DNA from: JBGPBY01 sp041481485
Lineage (GTDB): Bacteria > Acidobacteriota > Terriglobia > 20CM-2-55-15
Length of the DNA stretch: 23,807 bases
Assembly: GCA_041481485.1 (NCBI GenBank)
Contig: JBGPBY010000034.1
Coordinates: 1 to 23,807 of the forward strand
Reading direction: 5' to 3'
A program made the translations under genes and the position numbers. The notes under the pieces were generated by a model that worked only from the letters and a program-made list of their open reading frames with translations, did no database searches and was not told the origin of the DNA. Of this stretch, positions 7,547-15,688 are shown piece by piece. Position 1 is the stretch's first letter; every line of letters begins with the position of its first letter.

Positions 7547-7719
7547 GCGCGGTCTATGACCGCGCACAGTCCATCAGTCTGCAAAATAAATTGGGGACGG
7601 ACAGCAATTTCTCGATACAACACCAAGCATATCCCGAACGTTTCCCAGGAAATTGCTCTCTCTCCAGGATTTATTCGGCAGAATCAAGATCGTGCGCGGT
7701 CATAGACCGCGCCTACAGC
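7541..7719. repeat. Composite palindrome cluster: REP-like pair enclosing the 55-bp element
   Basis: The outer arms are TTGTAGGCGCGGTCTATG... (7541-7570) and its inverse complement ending ...GCGCCTACAGC (7692-7719). Between them sits copy B of the 55-bp palindrome (7603-7657), preceded by TTGGGGACGGAC. The cluster fills the 137-bp gap between two convergent methyltransferase genes, and the stop codons of both lie within it. This nesting suggests repeated insertion at the same intergenic target, or mobilisation as one composite unit. Confidence 0.75.
7603..7657. repeat. 55-bp palindromic interspersed element, copy B
   Basis: AGCAATTTC at the left and GAAATTGCT at the right are perfect inverse complements. 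The copy matches the element at 1-55 at 47 of 55 positions. Its imperfect hairpin extends outward on both sides (GGGGACGGAC on the left, CTCTCTCTCCAGGA on the right). Confidence 0.7.
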
Positions 7720-8769
7720 TTGCAGAAATCGCTTTCTCAAGCTGCCGGAAGGAAAGACGAAGTCGCGAAACTGGCACCATTTACGAACGGCGGCCCAGCT
7801 CCTGCTGGAATAGATAGTTTCGATTTCGACATTGGTTGCATGCACGCAGTCTTGCAGCCTTTCAACAGTCTGGTTCAAATAGTCTATTCGTCCAAGATAC
7901 CAGCCGTTCTCCTGCCGGAGATAATCGATGGCTTCGTTGCTCTCCTCGATCGTCCGCGCAAGTTCCTGAATGGTGTGACCGGTCTCATTCATCAGCTCCA
8001 TTGAACTGTCGATCAGGACGCTGCCGGACGCGCCAATTGCGCCGGGCGAATCCGAAGCCAGTCCGATGATGTAGATCGGCTTCCGCCTTTCATCGGACGG
8101 ATACTCGAACTCGCTCTCTCCCTGTTTCGCACTCAACTCATCTACGGAGATTGAATCGGCTTGCAGAGGCCAGATGCTGGAAGCGGGAAAAATTCGCTGG
8201 CCAAGCAGATTCGCCTGGCGGAAATAGCTCATGAGGAGTCGATGAAATTCCGCCAGTTCCAATTCACGAACGTGATACGGATTACCCTCGGGAATTTCCT
8301 GTCGATAGGCCGTTTTGTCCGGCGTCGAGACTATGAAAAGGCCATCGCTCTTCAACAGACGTTTCACTTCAGACAAGAGAGCATTGTGGTCGGTAGTGTG
8401 TTCAATGGCCTCGAAGCAAACGATCAGGTCAAACGAATGGTCCGGGTGGCGCGGCACTTTTGCAAATGTGCCGATTTCGAAAGCGAGGTTTCTCCGGTTG
8501 TACTTGAAAGATGCGTGTTGGATACAAACCGGATCGATATCCACTCCCAGAACGTAAGCTGCAGTTCGCGCCAGGATATTCGCGCCATATCCTTCTCCGG
8601 ACCCGAGATCCAGAACGCGTTTGCCCTTCGCGAACTGTGCAGCAAAGCCGTAACGGTGAAGATGCTCGTAGGACATCGTGGCATTCCGGATCCATGGCAG
8701 GTAGCGTTCACCTGTCCATTCCAGAGCAGGCAATAGTTCGACGATGGAATCAGGAGCGGCGTGCTGCAT
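7684..8769 (-). CDS. SAM-dependent methyltransferase with C-terminal coiled coil
   Basis: A 361-aa class I methyltransferase. The N-terminus TGERYLPW ... YEHLHRYGFA leads to motif I VLDLGSGEGYG (52-62), then VLGVDIDP, FDLIVCFEAIEH and RLLKSDGLFIVSTPD. This layout is typical of O-antigen or S-layer glycan methyltransferases. After about residue 240 a heptad-rich stretch (ELMNETGHTIQELARTIEES and on) forms a probable coiled coil, ending with SSRSWAAVRKW. The last 11 or so residues (VGAVYDRARS) are encoded by the REP-like unit, so the C-terminus has been altered by repeat insertion. ATG 8769 is preferred over a GTG at 8805; it overlaps the upstream glycosyltransferase by 20 bp, implying coupling. 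Confidence 0.85.
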   Translation of the reverse strand: MQHAAPDSIVELLPALEWTGERYLPWIRNATMSYEHLHRYGFAAQFAKGKRVLDLGSGEGYGANILARTAAYVLGVDIDPVCIQHASFKYNRRNLAFEIGTFAKVPRHPDHSFDLIVCFEAIEHTTDHNALLSEVKRLLKSDGLFIVSTPDKTAYRQEIPEGNPYHVRELELAEFHRLLMSYFRQANLLGQRIFPASSIWPLQADSISVDELSAKQGESEFEYPSDERRKPIYIIGLASDSPGAIGASGSVLIDSSMELMNETGHTIQELARTIEESNEAIDYLRQENGWYLGRIDYLNQTVERLQDCVHATNVEIETIYSSRSWAAVRKWCQFRDFVFPSGSLRKRFLQAVGAVYDRARS

Positions 8770-11023
8770 CGAGTAGGGCCCCCACGGTTTTGTCGAAATT
8801 TTCACTCGAACACTCTTTTTTCACGCGATTCAGAGCGGCGTTCCGGATGTTCATCCATTTCTCCGGATCGGTGTACAGTTCGACGCACCGCGCTGCAAAA
8901 TCGCTTGAATTTTCACCAATCGCCAGTTCAGAGCTTGTCCAGTTCAACTGCTCGGCCAGCAGCGTTGTTGCGACGACAGGCAATCCCCGGGCCGCTGCCT
9001 CGTGGATTTTATGAGGCAGCCCGGCGGCATATCGCGTTGGTGCAACAAACAACTTTGCTGCGGCGTAAAGGCCGCTGAGGTCCTGCAGGTAGCCGGTGAT
9101 TTGTACGTCAGGGCCGGCCAGTGAACGGATTCGCTTGGAGTTGTTCAGTCCTGCGATTGTCAGGCACACGGAATCTCCAAGACGATTTTTGATTTTCGGA
9201 TATACCTCGGTGAGAAACCAGATCATGGAATCGCCATTGGGACTGGCTTCCGAGTGGATCGCGCCGACAAACAACAGTCCGGAACGCTTATCGAAGGCGG
9301 CAGGTTGCGGATCGATCGAAATGGTATGTCCGATAATCTGGACGTTGTGGATTCCGCATTGCCGGAATGCCTCACCTTCCTTATCAGAAACCGAAACAAC
9401 CCAATTTGCCTTTGCAGCCAGCGCGATCTCATCGGCCAGTGCTTTTTTCTCTTCCTGTTCTGTCCAGGGACGCCCAGCCAGCTTGCGGAATAATGCGTCC
9501 CGGTGAGTAAACAAAGCTTCCGCGTCATAAATGATGTGGGTTTTTCTGAACCAGTCGGTATGCGCGTTCATGATCGACTGAAGCTTCTTCATATTGTGCG
9601 GACGGCTCACAACGATGCTGTTGTAAAAGTTTTGTCTTTCTCTTAGAAAGCCCTCGAGCATCTTTGATCCCAGGCCGGTGATTACCTCAATTTCCCGGGG
9701 CAAATCCGAATAAACGACGTCCCAACTTTCGCGTATCTCGTCCAATGGGTACACGGTAACGAAGCGGCCACATTTTAGCATGGACAGGATCAGAGTTCGT
9801 GCGCGGGGAAATCCGGATCCGAGCCAGGTATGAGGAATTCGGTCATCGAGAAACAGGATGCGATCTCCGTCAGACTTCGATCGTGCGGCTAGAACCATTG
9901 GGTCGCCAGGTGGACAATGGGATTTAAGTTCGTTCTTGTACTTCCGCACAAATATCTGCTGATGATCGATCTGAAGCTGAATGGCGCGGTTCAATGAACC
10001 TGAGCTCGCGAATTCATAATGGAGAATCACCGCGTCCGGCTCATAAACGACGCGAAGACCCAGAGCACGCAAGCGCATGCAATAGTCGGCTTCTTCGTAG
10101 TAAGCCGGTTTAAAAGCTTCGTCGAATCCCTTCAGTCGTTCCCAGATCGCCCGAGGAGTAAGCAGGAACGCCCCGGAACAGTAATCCACATCTCGCCGGA
10201 ACATATACGCCGGCCCCATTGGATCGTCGCCGCGGCCGTACCCGTAACAGGATCCGTCCTGCCAGATGATGCTGCCGGCTTCCTGCAACAATCCGTCGAG
10301 CAAAACGATCTTTCCGCCCACCGCACCGATATCGGAACTGCTGGTCAGCGTGCGAAGGGCCGAAGAGACGCTTCCCGGAAGAAGCTGCGCGTCACTGTTC
10401 AAAAGAAGCAGGAAATCTCCGTGGCATTCACGGGCCGCCTGATTCACGGCGAGCAGAAAATTCAGATTGCTCGAATTGCGAATGATGCGGGTTCCCCGGA
10501 CTCGTTCGAGAAGCTTTGGAGTTTCGTCGGACGACGCGTTGTCGACGACGATCACTTCTATCCCGTCTTTTAAACATTCGGCAATTGAACGCAGGCACGC
10601 AAACGTCAGCTCGGCGCGGTTGTACAAAACCACGATTACGGAAATCGACGGCGTTGCGGAACTCGGCAGCTCCAATGTGGAACCAGAGGCAAGGAAAGCC
10701 TCTAATTGCACGCGATAATGCGCGGAGAACATCGATTTGGAGCCGTTGGCATCTCCGAGTCCGGAGATCTGAATATCGTGGAGTTCCGGTTCGACTTCCG
10801 CGACATCCACCGAGCCCTGCTGATGCCTTCCGTTCCTGACAACTTTGCGGAATTGATTGATGGTCCAGCGAACCGGTTGGGTGAGCCTCCAGGTTGGAGA
10901 TTCGAGGAATTTCTCGAACACCCATTTCTGGTCGGCCAGCTCTTTTTCCTTCAGCGCCAGCTCCTGCCGCAGGATACGCAGCATCTCCAGCTGGTTTCCT
11001 GGCCCTTCGGGCTTAAATGTCAT
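8750..11023 (-). CDS. Bifunctional glycosyltransferase (GT2-GT4 fusion)
   Basis: A 757-aa fusion of two glycosyltransferases. Residues 10-60 are a coiled-coil-like leader with SPTWRLTQPVRW. A GT2 (GT-A fold) domain spans about 125-360: SVIVVLYNRAE, VIVVDNASSDET, the metal-binding LLLLNSDAQ (Asp211), and FDEAFKPAYYEEADYCMRL with the probable catalytic acid. The C-terminal half (about 390-757) is a GT-B-fold, GT4-like domain: LLFVGAIHSEASPNGDSMIW, ITGYLQDLSGLYAAAKLFVAPTR and the nucleotide-binding GLPHKIHEAAARGLPVVAT. It probably adds two sugars in the assembly of a surface glycan; donors and linkages are not predictable. It is first in a two-gene operon with the methyltransferase that overlaps its 3' end, and is divergent from the methyltransferase at 11134. 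Confidence 0.9.
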   Translation of the reverse strand: MTFKPEGPGNQLEMLRILRQELALKEKELADQKWVFEKFLESPTWRLTQPVRWTINQFRKVVRNGRHQQGSVDVAEVEPELHDIQISGLGDANGSKSMFSAHYRVQLEAFLASGSTLELPSSATPSISVIVVLYNRAELTFACLRSIAECLKDGIEVIVVDNASSDETPKLLERVRGTRIIRNSSNLNFLLAVNQAARECHGDFLLLLNSDAQLLPGSVSSALRTLTSSSDIGAVGGKIVLLDGLLQEAGSIIWQDGSCYGYGRGDDPMGPAYMFRRDVDYCSGAFLLTPRAIWERLKGFDEAFKPAYYEEADYCMRLRALGLRVVYEPDAVILHYEFASSGSLNRAIQLQIDHQQIFVRKYKNELKSHCPPGDPMVLAARSKSDGDRILFLDDRIPHTWLGSGFPRARTLILSMLKCGRFVTVYPLDEIRESWDVVYSDLPREIEVITGLGSKMLEGFLRERQNFYNSIVVSRPHNMKKLQSIMNAHTDWFRKTHIIYDAEALFTHRDALFRKLAGRPWTEQEEKKALADEIALAAKANWVVSVSDKEGEAFRQCGIHNVQIIGHTISIDPQPAAFDKRSGLLFVGAIHSEASPNGDSMIWFLTEVYPKIKNRLGDSVCLTIAGLNNSKRIRSLAGPDVQITGYLQDLSGLYAAAKLFVAPTRYAAGLPHKIHEAAARGLPVVATTLLAEQLNWTSSELAIGENSSDFAARCVELYTDPEKWMNIRNAALNRVKKECSSENFDKTVGALLDAARRS

Positions 11024-11133
11024 CCCACTGATACTCCGTCACAATAATTCCGTGTCGAATACGCGCTTGGCTGTCGATAATAACAGGGTTTTGTCCCTCG
11101 ATATTGTAACGATACCTGTAGACAATCAAATCC

Positions 11134-11790
11134 ATGCTTCGGACTAGAGACGATGTTTATCAGCCCGGCCTGCCGGCAAAGCCCGGCGAGCATTACGGAG
11201 CGCTTGTTCGCTTTGTCGCAGAATATGCCGGGAATTCCATATTGGATCTGGGTTGCGGTTACGGGGCCTATAGTCTTGCACTGGCTTCGCAAAGCCGGAG
11301 ATGTGTGGGATGCGACGTCAATATGAAGTACCTCGTAAAAGCGGCTGCCTCCGGACTTCCCGTCGTGTCCGTGGATTTTTCCCTGCCGTTTGCGGACCGT
11401 TCGTTTGATACGGTCATTTTGCTCGAAGTCATCGAGCATGTTCCCGAGGTCGAACGAATTTTGAAGGAGGCCTTTCGCGTGGCACGGCGGAATGTGCTGA
11501 TCACCGTGCCGAATTCGGAGAGCCTGGAGCGCTTACAGCAGAATGACGTCACCTATGGGCACATGCTGTCGTCCGATCATGTTCATTTTTTCGATCCGGG
11601 TTCGCTTAAAACCGTGCTGGAGCGTTTCAGTAATGCGGTTGAGATTCGACGCGGCGATCCGATTTATCCATTCTGGTTTGTCAGCCGGTCCGCCGCCTAT
11701 TACGGGCTGCGCGTTTTGTACCGGCTGGGCCTGTTGAAAACGCATTTTTATTCCCGCCTTTATGCTGTTGCGAGCGTTCGCGAAAATTAA
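11134..11790 (+). CDS. SAM-dependent methyltransferase (class I)
   Basis: A 218-aa class I methyltransferase. Motif I is SILDLGCGYGAY (35-46), then CVGCDVN, FDTVILLEVIEHV and NVLITVPNSESLERL, with a DHVHFFDPGSL segment typical of Methyltransf_11 glycan or lipid enzymes. The substrate is unknown. It is transcribed away from the GT2-GT4 gene across a 110-bp divergent gap (11024-11133), where I see no convincing -35/-10 pair. Its last 29 bp overlap ispE in another frame, so the downstream housekeeping run may be partly read from this gene's promoter. The ribosome site before the ATG is weak. Confidence 0.85.
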   Translation: MLRTRDDVYQPGLPAKPGEHYGALVRFVAEYAGNSILDLGCGYGAYSLALASQSRRCVGCDVNMKYLVKAAASGLPVVSVDFSLPFADRSFDTVILLEVIEHVPEVERILKEAFRVARRNVLITVPNSESLERLQQNDVTYGHMLSSDHVHFFDPGSLKTVLERFSNAVEIRRGDPIYPFWFVSRSAAYYGLRVLYRLGLLKTHFYSRLYAVASVREN

Positions 11791-12622
11791 TCTGGATCTG
11801 AGAATCCTTGGCCGCCGTGGCGACGGGTATCATGAAATCCGAACGATACTTCAGACCATCGACTGGCACGATGAGATTCAAATTGACGCGTCGGATCGAT
11901 TCGAATTTGTGTGCCGTGGTGGTCCTGCCGATGACAGCAATCTTGTAGTTCGTGCAGTCCGGGAGTTCGAACAGGCCGCCGGTCAGCGTGTCCGAGCGCG
12001 GATTGAATTGACGAAGCAAGTCCCAATCGGGGCAGGACTCGGAGGTGGCAGCGCCGATGCTGCGGTGACGCTGATGGGGCTGCAGGAGTTTTGTTCCGCA
12101 AGACTGGAGCCTGCTGCAGTGGATCGATGCCTCAGCGCACTCGGATCCGATGTGCCGTTTTTCCGTGTCGGCGGAAAAGCGTTGGCTACCGGCCGAGGAG
12201 AAATCATTGTGCCGCTTGAAGAGCTGGAAGACGATGCCGGTTTCTGCCTGGTCGTGGTGCATCCGGGAGTCCCGATCTCATCCGCCGAAGCGTATTCCTG
12301 GTTGACGGTACCCGTCGAATCCCATACTATCAAAGGTTTCCACGGCCAGCCCGGTCCGGGCAGGGAGTCAGGCTCGCCCGGGAATGATTTCGAAAGTGTG
12401 GTATTCGATCGCTTTCCGGAATTGAAGGCGATCAAAAGCGAACTTCTGCGTTTGGGAGCCCGGCAGGCAGCCTTGTCGGGCAGCGGCTCCGCATTATTTG
12501 GAAGTTTCGATAGTCCGGATGTTGCTGCAAAGGCAGCGTCTCGTCTGTCAAGCTATGGAAATGCCCGGATAACACGGCCGTTGTCGCGTCGTGAGTATTT
12601 GCGGAGCATTATCGTGAAGTAG
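11762..12622 (+). CDS. ispE: 4-diphosphocytidyl-2-C-methyl-D-erythritol kinase
   Basis: GHMP kinase of the MEP pathway; it phosphorylates CDP-methylerythritol with ATP during isopentenyl diphosphate synthesis in the cytoplasm. The signs are AFAKINLDLRILGRRGDGYHEI (catalytic Lys8), the ATP-binding loop PIGAGLGGGSADAA (88-101), catalytic Asp130 in LGSDVPFF, and the C-terminal glycine motif ALSGSGSALFG. The 286-aa length is normal. The ATG lies inside the 3' end of the upstream methyltransferase gene (29-bp overlap). ispE immediately before tRNA-Gln and prs is a recurring bacterial order. Confidence 0.96.
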   Translation: MLLRAFAKINLDLRILGRRGDGYHEIRTILQTIDWHDEIQIDASDRFEFVCRGGPADDSNLVVRAVREFEQAAGQRVRARIELTKQVPIGAGLGGGSADAAVTLMGLQEFCSARLEPAAVDRCLSALGSDVPFFRVGGKALATGRGEIIVPLEELEDDAGFCLVVVHPGVPISSAEAYSWLTVPVESHTIKGFHGQPGPGRESGSPGNDFESVVFDRFPELKAIKSELLRLGARQAALSGSGSALFGSFDSPDVAAKAASRLSSYGNARITRPLSRREYLRSIIVK

Positions 12623-12634
12623 TTGCGGAGGAAT

Positions 12635-12706
12635 TGGGGCGTGGCCAAGTGGTACGGCACAGGTCTTTGAATCCTGTATTCGAAGGTTCGAATCCTTCCG
12701 CCCCAG
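12635..12706 (+). tRNA. tRNA-Gln (anticodon UUG)
   Basis: The acceptor stem TGGGGCG (12635-12641) pairs with CGCCCCA (12699-12705), followed by discriminator G. The D arm is GGCCAAGTGGTACGGC, the anticodon loop CTTTGAA reads TTG (decodes CAA, and CAG by wobble), and the T arm is GAAGG-TTCGAAT-CCTTC. CCA is not encoded. The anticodon stem CAGGT/TCCTG has a T-T mismatch next to the loop (positions 31:39). The gene sits 12 bp after ispE and 18 bp before prs, so it is probably processed from their common transcript. Confidence 0.95.
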
Positions 12707-12724
12707 CTAAGTCTGGATTACAGT

Positions 12725-13666
12725 GTGGATGACAAACTAAAAATATTTACCGGCACCGCCAATACCGCGTTGGCCCACGAGATCTGCGATTACCTGGATC
12801 GTGAAATGGGACAGTCTTCCACCACTCGATTCAGCGATGGCGAGATTTATTTCCAGATTCTCGAGAATGTCCGGGGAGCGGACGTTTTTATTGTGCAACC
12901 GACCGGGCCGCCGGTGGACTCCAATCTGATGGAGCTGTTCCTGATGATCGATGCCTTCAAGCGGGCTTCCGCAAAGCGCATCACGGCCGTGATTCCATAT
13001 TTTGGATATGCTCGTCAGGACCGGAAGGACAAGCCGCGCGTTCCGATCTCCGCCAAGGTCGTTTCGGACCTGCTGGTGGCTTCCGGGACACACCGCCTGC
13101 TGACAATGGATTTGCACGCGCCGCAGATTCAGGGGTTTTTCAGTATTCCGGTGGATCATCTTTTCGCGGCGCCCGTACTTGTGGAATATTTTCAGAAGCT
13201 GAACCTGTCCAATCTGACGATCGTGTCTCCCGACGCCGGTGGCGTGGAGAGGGCCCGCGCTTTTGCGAAAAGGCTCAACGCCGAACTGGCAATGGCGAAC
13301 AAACGCCGCCTCGAGGCGAATGTCGCTGAAGTGGTGAATCTGATCGGCGAGGTTCGAGGCCGTACGTGTCTGGTCGTCGACGATTTGATCGATACCGCAG
13401 GTACGCTGGTGAAGACCGTGGAAGCGCTGATGAAGCAGGGCGCCACCCGGGTTTATGCGACCTGCAGCCATCCCGTGCTTTCAGGGCCGGCGGTCGATCG
13501 GATCGAGAATTCGGAACTTGAAGAAGTGGTCGTGACCAACAGTATTCAATTGCACAGCGATTTGAGGAAGTGCAAAAAAATCCGGGTGCTCAGCGTGGGA
13601 AGTCTGTTGGCGCAAGCCGTGCAGTCCATCCACGAAGAGACTTCGGTCAGTGGTTTGTTTATTTAG
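12725..13666 (+). CDS. prs: Ribose-phosphate pyrophosphokinase
   Basis: Makes PRPP from ribose 5-phosphate and ATP for nucleotide, histidine, tryptophan and NAD synthesis. Family signatures are PYFGYARQDRKDKPRVPISA (91-110, flexible loop and ATP site), the metal-binding DLHAPQIQGFF (129-139) and the PRPP-binding loop DDLIDTAGT (219-227). At 313 aa it is a standard class I enzyme. Translation starts at a GTG; the nearby ATG at 12729 is out of frame, and no in-frame ATG lies between the tRNA and this codon. It is followed 17 bp later by rplY. Confidence 0.96.
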   Translation: MDDKLKIFTGTANTALAHEICDYLDREMGQSSTTRFSDGEIYFQILENVRGADVFIVQPTGPPVDSNLMELFLMIDAFKRASAKRITAVIPYFGYARQDRKDKPRVPISAKVVSDLLVASGTHRLLTMDLHAPQIQGFFSIPVDHLFAAPVLVEYFQKLNLSNLTIVSPDAGGVERARAFAKRLNAELAMANKRRLEANVAEVVNLIGEVRGRTCLVVDDLIDTAGTLVKTVEALMKQGATRVYATCSHPVLSGPAVDRIENSELEEVVVTNSIQLHSDLRKCKKIRVLSVGSLLAQAVQSIHEETSVSGLFI

Positions 13667-13683
13667 GAGTCTGGAGTTTTGTT

Positions 13684-14358
13684 ATGGCTGAAATAGTCGT
13701 CAACGCTGAAGCAAGGACCGAACGTGGCAAGAATGCTGCGAGACGTCTCAGGACCAAAGGGCTGATACCGGCGGTCGTATATGGAGGAAAGGGCGGCGCA
13801 GTAGCGGTTGCCGTCGACCCGAAAGCTCTGCAAAAGGTGCTTCGTTCGGAAACGGGCCGCAACACTATCCTGAAGCTGGAACTTGGAAAGGACAGCAGTA
13901 CGTCCGCAGTCCTGAAACAGTGGCAGGTGGATCCCGTAAAGGAGAACTTTCTCCATGTCGACTTTTACCGGATTGCAATGGACGTTGCCATTCGCGTGAA
14001 GGTGCCGGTGGCTGTCAAAGGTGAGGCCCGCGGCGTGAAGACCGATGGCGGAATCCTTGAACTCATTATCCGCGCCATCGAAGTCGAGTGCCTGCCGGGC
14101 GATATCCCTGAACGCATCGAAATCGATGTGACGGATCTCGGAATCAATGACGCTCTGCGGGTGTCCGATGTGCTGGTCAATCCGAAGATCAAAGTCATGG
14201 AGGATGCCGATCAGGTGGTTGTCCACGTCATCGCGGTGAAGGAAGAAGTGGTCGCAACACCGGGTGCTGCCCCAGCCGCCGAAGGCGAAGCTGCTCCCGC
14301 CGCCGAGCCCGAAGTTCTGAAGAAGGGCAAGAAGGAAGAGGAGCCGCCAGCCAGCTAA
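13684..14358 (+). CDS. rplY: 50S ribosomal protein L25, CTC form
   Basis: A 5S rRNA-binding ribosomal protein of the long L25/TL5/CTC type. The N-terminal domain (about 1-95) has ARTERGKNAARRLRTKGLIPAVVYGG and ends with HVDFYRI. The C-terminal beta domain (about 96-190) contains KGVARGVK-like, GGILELIIRAIEVECLPGDIPE and the closing VVVHV. An Ala/Glu/Lys-rich tail (about 195-224) is probably disordered. The frame extends upstream into prs, but ATG 13684 is chosen because it matches the family N-terminus and has GGAG about 9 nt before it. It lies between prs and pth, a frequent arrangement. Confidence 0.95.
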   Translation: MAEIVVNAEARTERGKNAARRLRTKGLIPAVVYGGKGGAVAVAVDPKALQKVLRSETGRNTILKLELGKDSSTSAVLKQWQVDPVKENFLHVDFYRIAMDVAIRVKVPVAVKGEARGVKTDGGILELIIRAIEVECLPGDIPERIEIDVTDLGINDALRVSDVLVNPKIKVMEDADQVVVHVIAVKEEVVATPGAAPAAEGEAAPAAEPEVLKKGKKEEEPPAS

Positions 14359-14394
14359 TCGCTTGTGGTCTGAGGTTTCGGATCTGGGAGTGTA

Positions 14395-15018
14395 ATGACC
14401 GAACTGAATCCGAAATCAACGTGGTTGATTGTGGGGCTTGGCAATCCCGGAGCGGAATATGCCGAGACGTACCACAATATCGGGTTTCGTGTTGCAGCGG
14501 AACTGGCGCGTAAATTCGGAGTTCGAATCCGCGAACATTGCGGTCCGGCCCTGATTTCGAACCGGTTTGAGATTGCCGGAAATTCTGCGGTACTGGTGCA
14601 GCCGCAGACTTTTATGAATCTGTCGGGTGGCGTACTTCCGAAGCTGTTTGAACGGTTTGACACGGACTGTAACCGGCTGATTGTCGTATTTGACGATCTG
14701 GCGCTTCCAGCCGGGAAGCTGAGAATTCGGCAAAAAGGTTCTGCGGGCGGTCACAATGGGGTAAAATCCATAATTTCCGTCTGTGGGACTGACGAGTTCC
14801 TTAGAGTGCGCGTCGGGATACTGCCGGATCATCCAGTAGCGCAGACGAGGGATTTCGTACTCTCCAGAGTAGCGAAGTCCAGCAACGAGTTGCTTGGAAA
14901 GAGTGAAGCCGCTGCCGCAGAGGCAGTCGAAGTGATAATTGCCCAGGGCGCCGAAAAGGCAATGGCGGCATTCAATAGTATGGATTTGCGGGAAGCAGGG
15001 GAAGCAAAGGAAAAGTAA
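14395..15018 (+). CDS. pth: Peptidyl-tRNA hydrolase
   Basis: Releases tRNA from prematurely dropped peptidyl-tRNAs. Active-site residues are present: His27 in TYHNIGF, Asn75 in TFMNLSG, Asp100 in VVFDDLALP and Asn121 in GGHNGVKS, after the N-terminal LIVGLGNPGAEY. The 207-aa length fits. GGGAG lies 4 nt before the ATG. The TAA stop is directly followed by the rpsF start codon with no spacer, so the two are probably coupled. Confidence 0.96.
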   Translation: MTELNPKSTWLIVGLGNPGAEYAETYHNIGFRVAAELARKFGVRIREHCGPALISNRFEIAGNSAVLVQPQTFMNLSGGVLPKLFERFDTDCNRLIVVFDDLALPAGKLRIRQKGSAGGHNGVKSIISVCGTDEFLRVRVGILPDHPVAQTRDFVLSRVAKSSNELLGKSEAAAAEAVEVIIAQGAEKAMAAFNSMDLREAGEAKEK

Positions 15019-15414
15019 ATGCGAAATTACGAGATCATGTTCATCGTCAACCCGAATGTGGCTGATGATGAAATCGACAAGATCAACTCCCAGGTTGAAG
15101 GTATCATCACATCCGGCGGAGGAACTGTCGTCAAAGTCGAAAAAATGGGGAAGCGCCGCCTTGCTTATCCTGTGGAAAAATTCCGGGACGGATCGTACGT
15201 CCTTTTTACCATTACCGCCACGGGCGACGTCGTGAAGGAAACCGAACGCCGGTTGCGCGTCATGGATGCCGTGATCAAGTACCTCACCGTTCGCATGGAT
15301 GAAGAAATCCGTCGTCAGGAAAAAATCAAAGCGCACCGGCAGAAGCGCGCATTGCGGCGTAGCACGAACTCCGCAAATCGCCAGGCGCCGGAGCAGTCCA
15401 TAGAAGAACAGTAG
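15019..15414 (+). CDS. rpsF: 30S ribosomal protein S6
   Basis: A small-subunit protein that pairs with S18 in the platform of the 30S subunit. The start MRNYEIMFIVNP, the central KMGKRRLAYPVEKFRDGSYVLF and RVMDAVIKYLTVRMDEE are characteristic. The tail from about residue 105 is basic and then Ser/Glu-rich. AAGGAAAAG inside the end of pth serves as ribosome site. No ssb gene lies between rpsF and rpsR, unlike in many other bacteria. Confidence 0.96.
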   Translation: MRNYEIMFIVNPNVADDEIDKINSQVEGIITSGGGTVVKVEKMGKRRLAYPVEKFRDGSYVLFTITATGDVVKETERRLRVMDAVIKYLTVRMDEEIRRQEKIKAHRQKRALRRSTNSANRQAPEQSIEEQ

Positions 15415-15446
15415 GCCGAAAAACCCGGCAAAGACAGGAGATCGAA

Positions 15447-15677
15447 TTGGCCATTCAAAAACAATATTACCGGCGCAAGAAGGTTTGTAAGTTCTGTGTG
15501 GAACGCATCGATTCCATCAATTACAAGGACGTCAAACTGCTCTCGCAATTTGTCCCCGAGCGCGCCAAGATCATGCCCCGGCGAATTTCCGGAGTCTGTT
15601 CTCCGCATCAGCGCCGCCTGACCGATGCAATTATGAAGGCGAGAAATATCGCGCTGCTTCCCTTCGCCACGGAGTAA
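15447..15677 (+). CDS. rpsR: 30S ribosomal protein S18
   Basis: A 76-aa S18 that binds S6 and 16S rRNA. The conserved core is INYKDVKLLSQFVPERAKIMPRRISGVC then HQRRLTDAIMKAR. Cys14, Cys17, Cys51 and His54 form a potential zinc-binding set (C-x2-C ... C-x2-H), which places it among zinc-type S18 proteins. The start is a TTG, supported by CAGGAG about 7 nt upstream. It lies 32 bp after rpsF and 11 bp before rplI. Confidence 0.95.
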   Translation: MAIQKQYYRRKKVCKFCVERIDSINYKDVKLLSQFVPERAKIMPRRISGVCSPHQRRLTDAIMKARNIALLPFATE

Positions 15678-15688
15678 ACGGAGTCATT

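Noticed and set aside
13570..13683. Longer N-terminus for L25
   Set aside because: It would overlap the end of prs by almost 100 bp and matches no known L25 start; ATG 13684 has a ribosome site and the family N-terminus.
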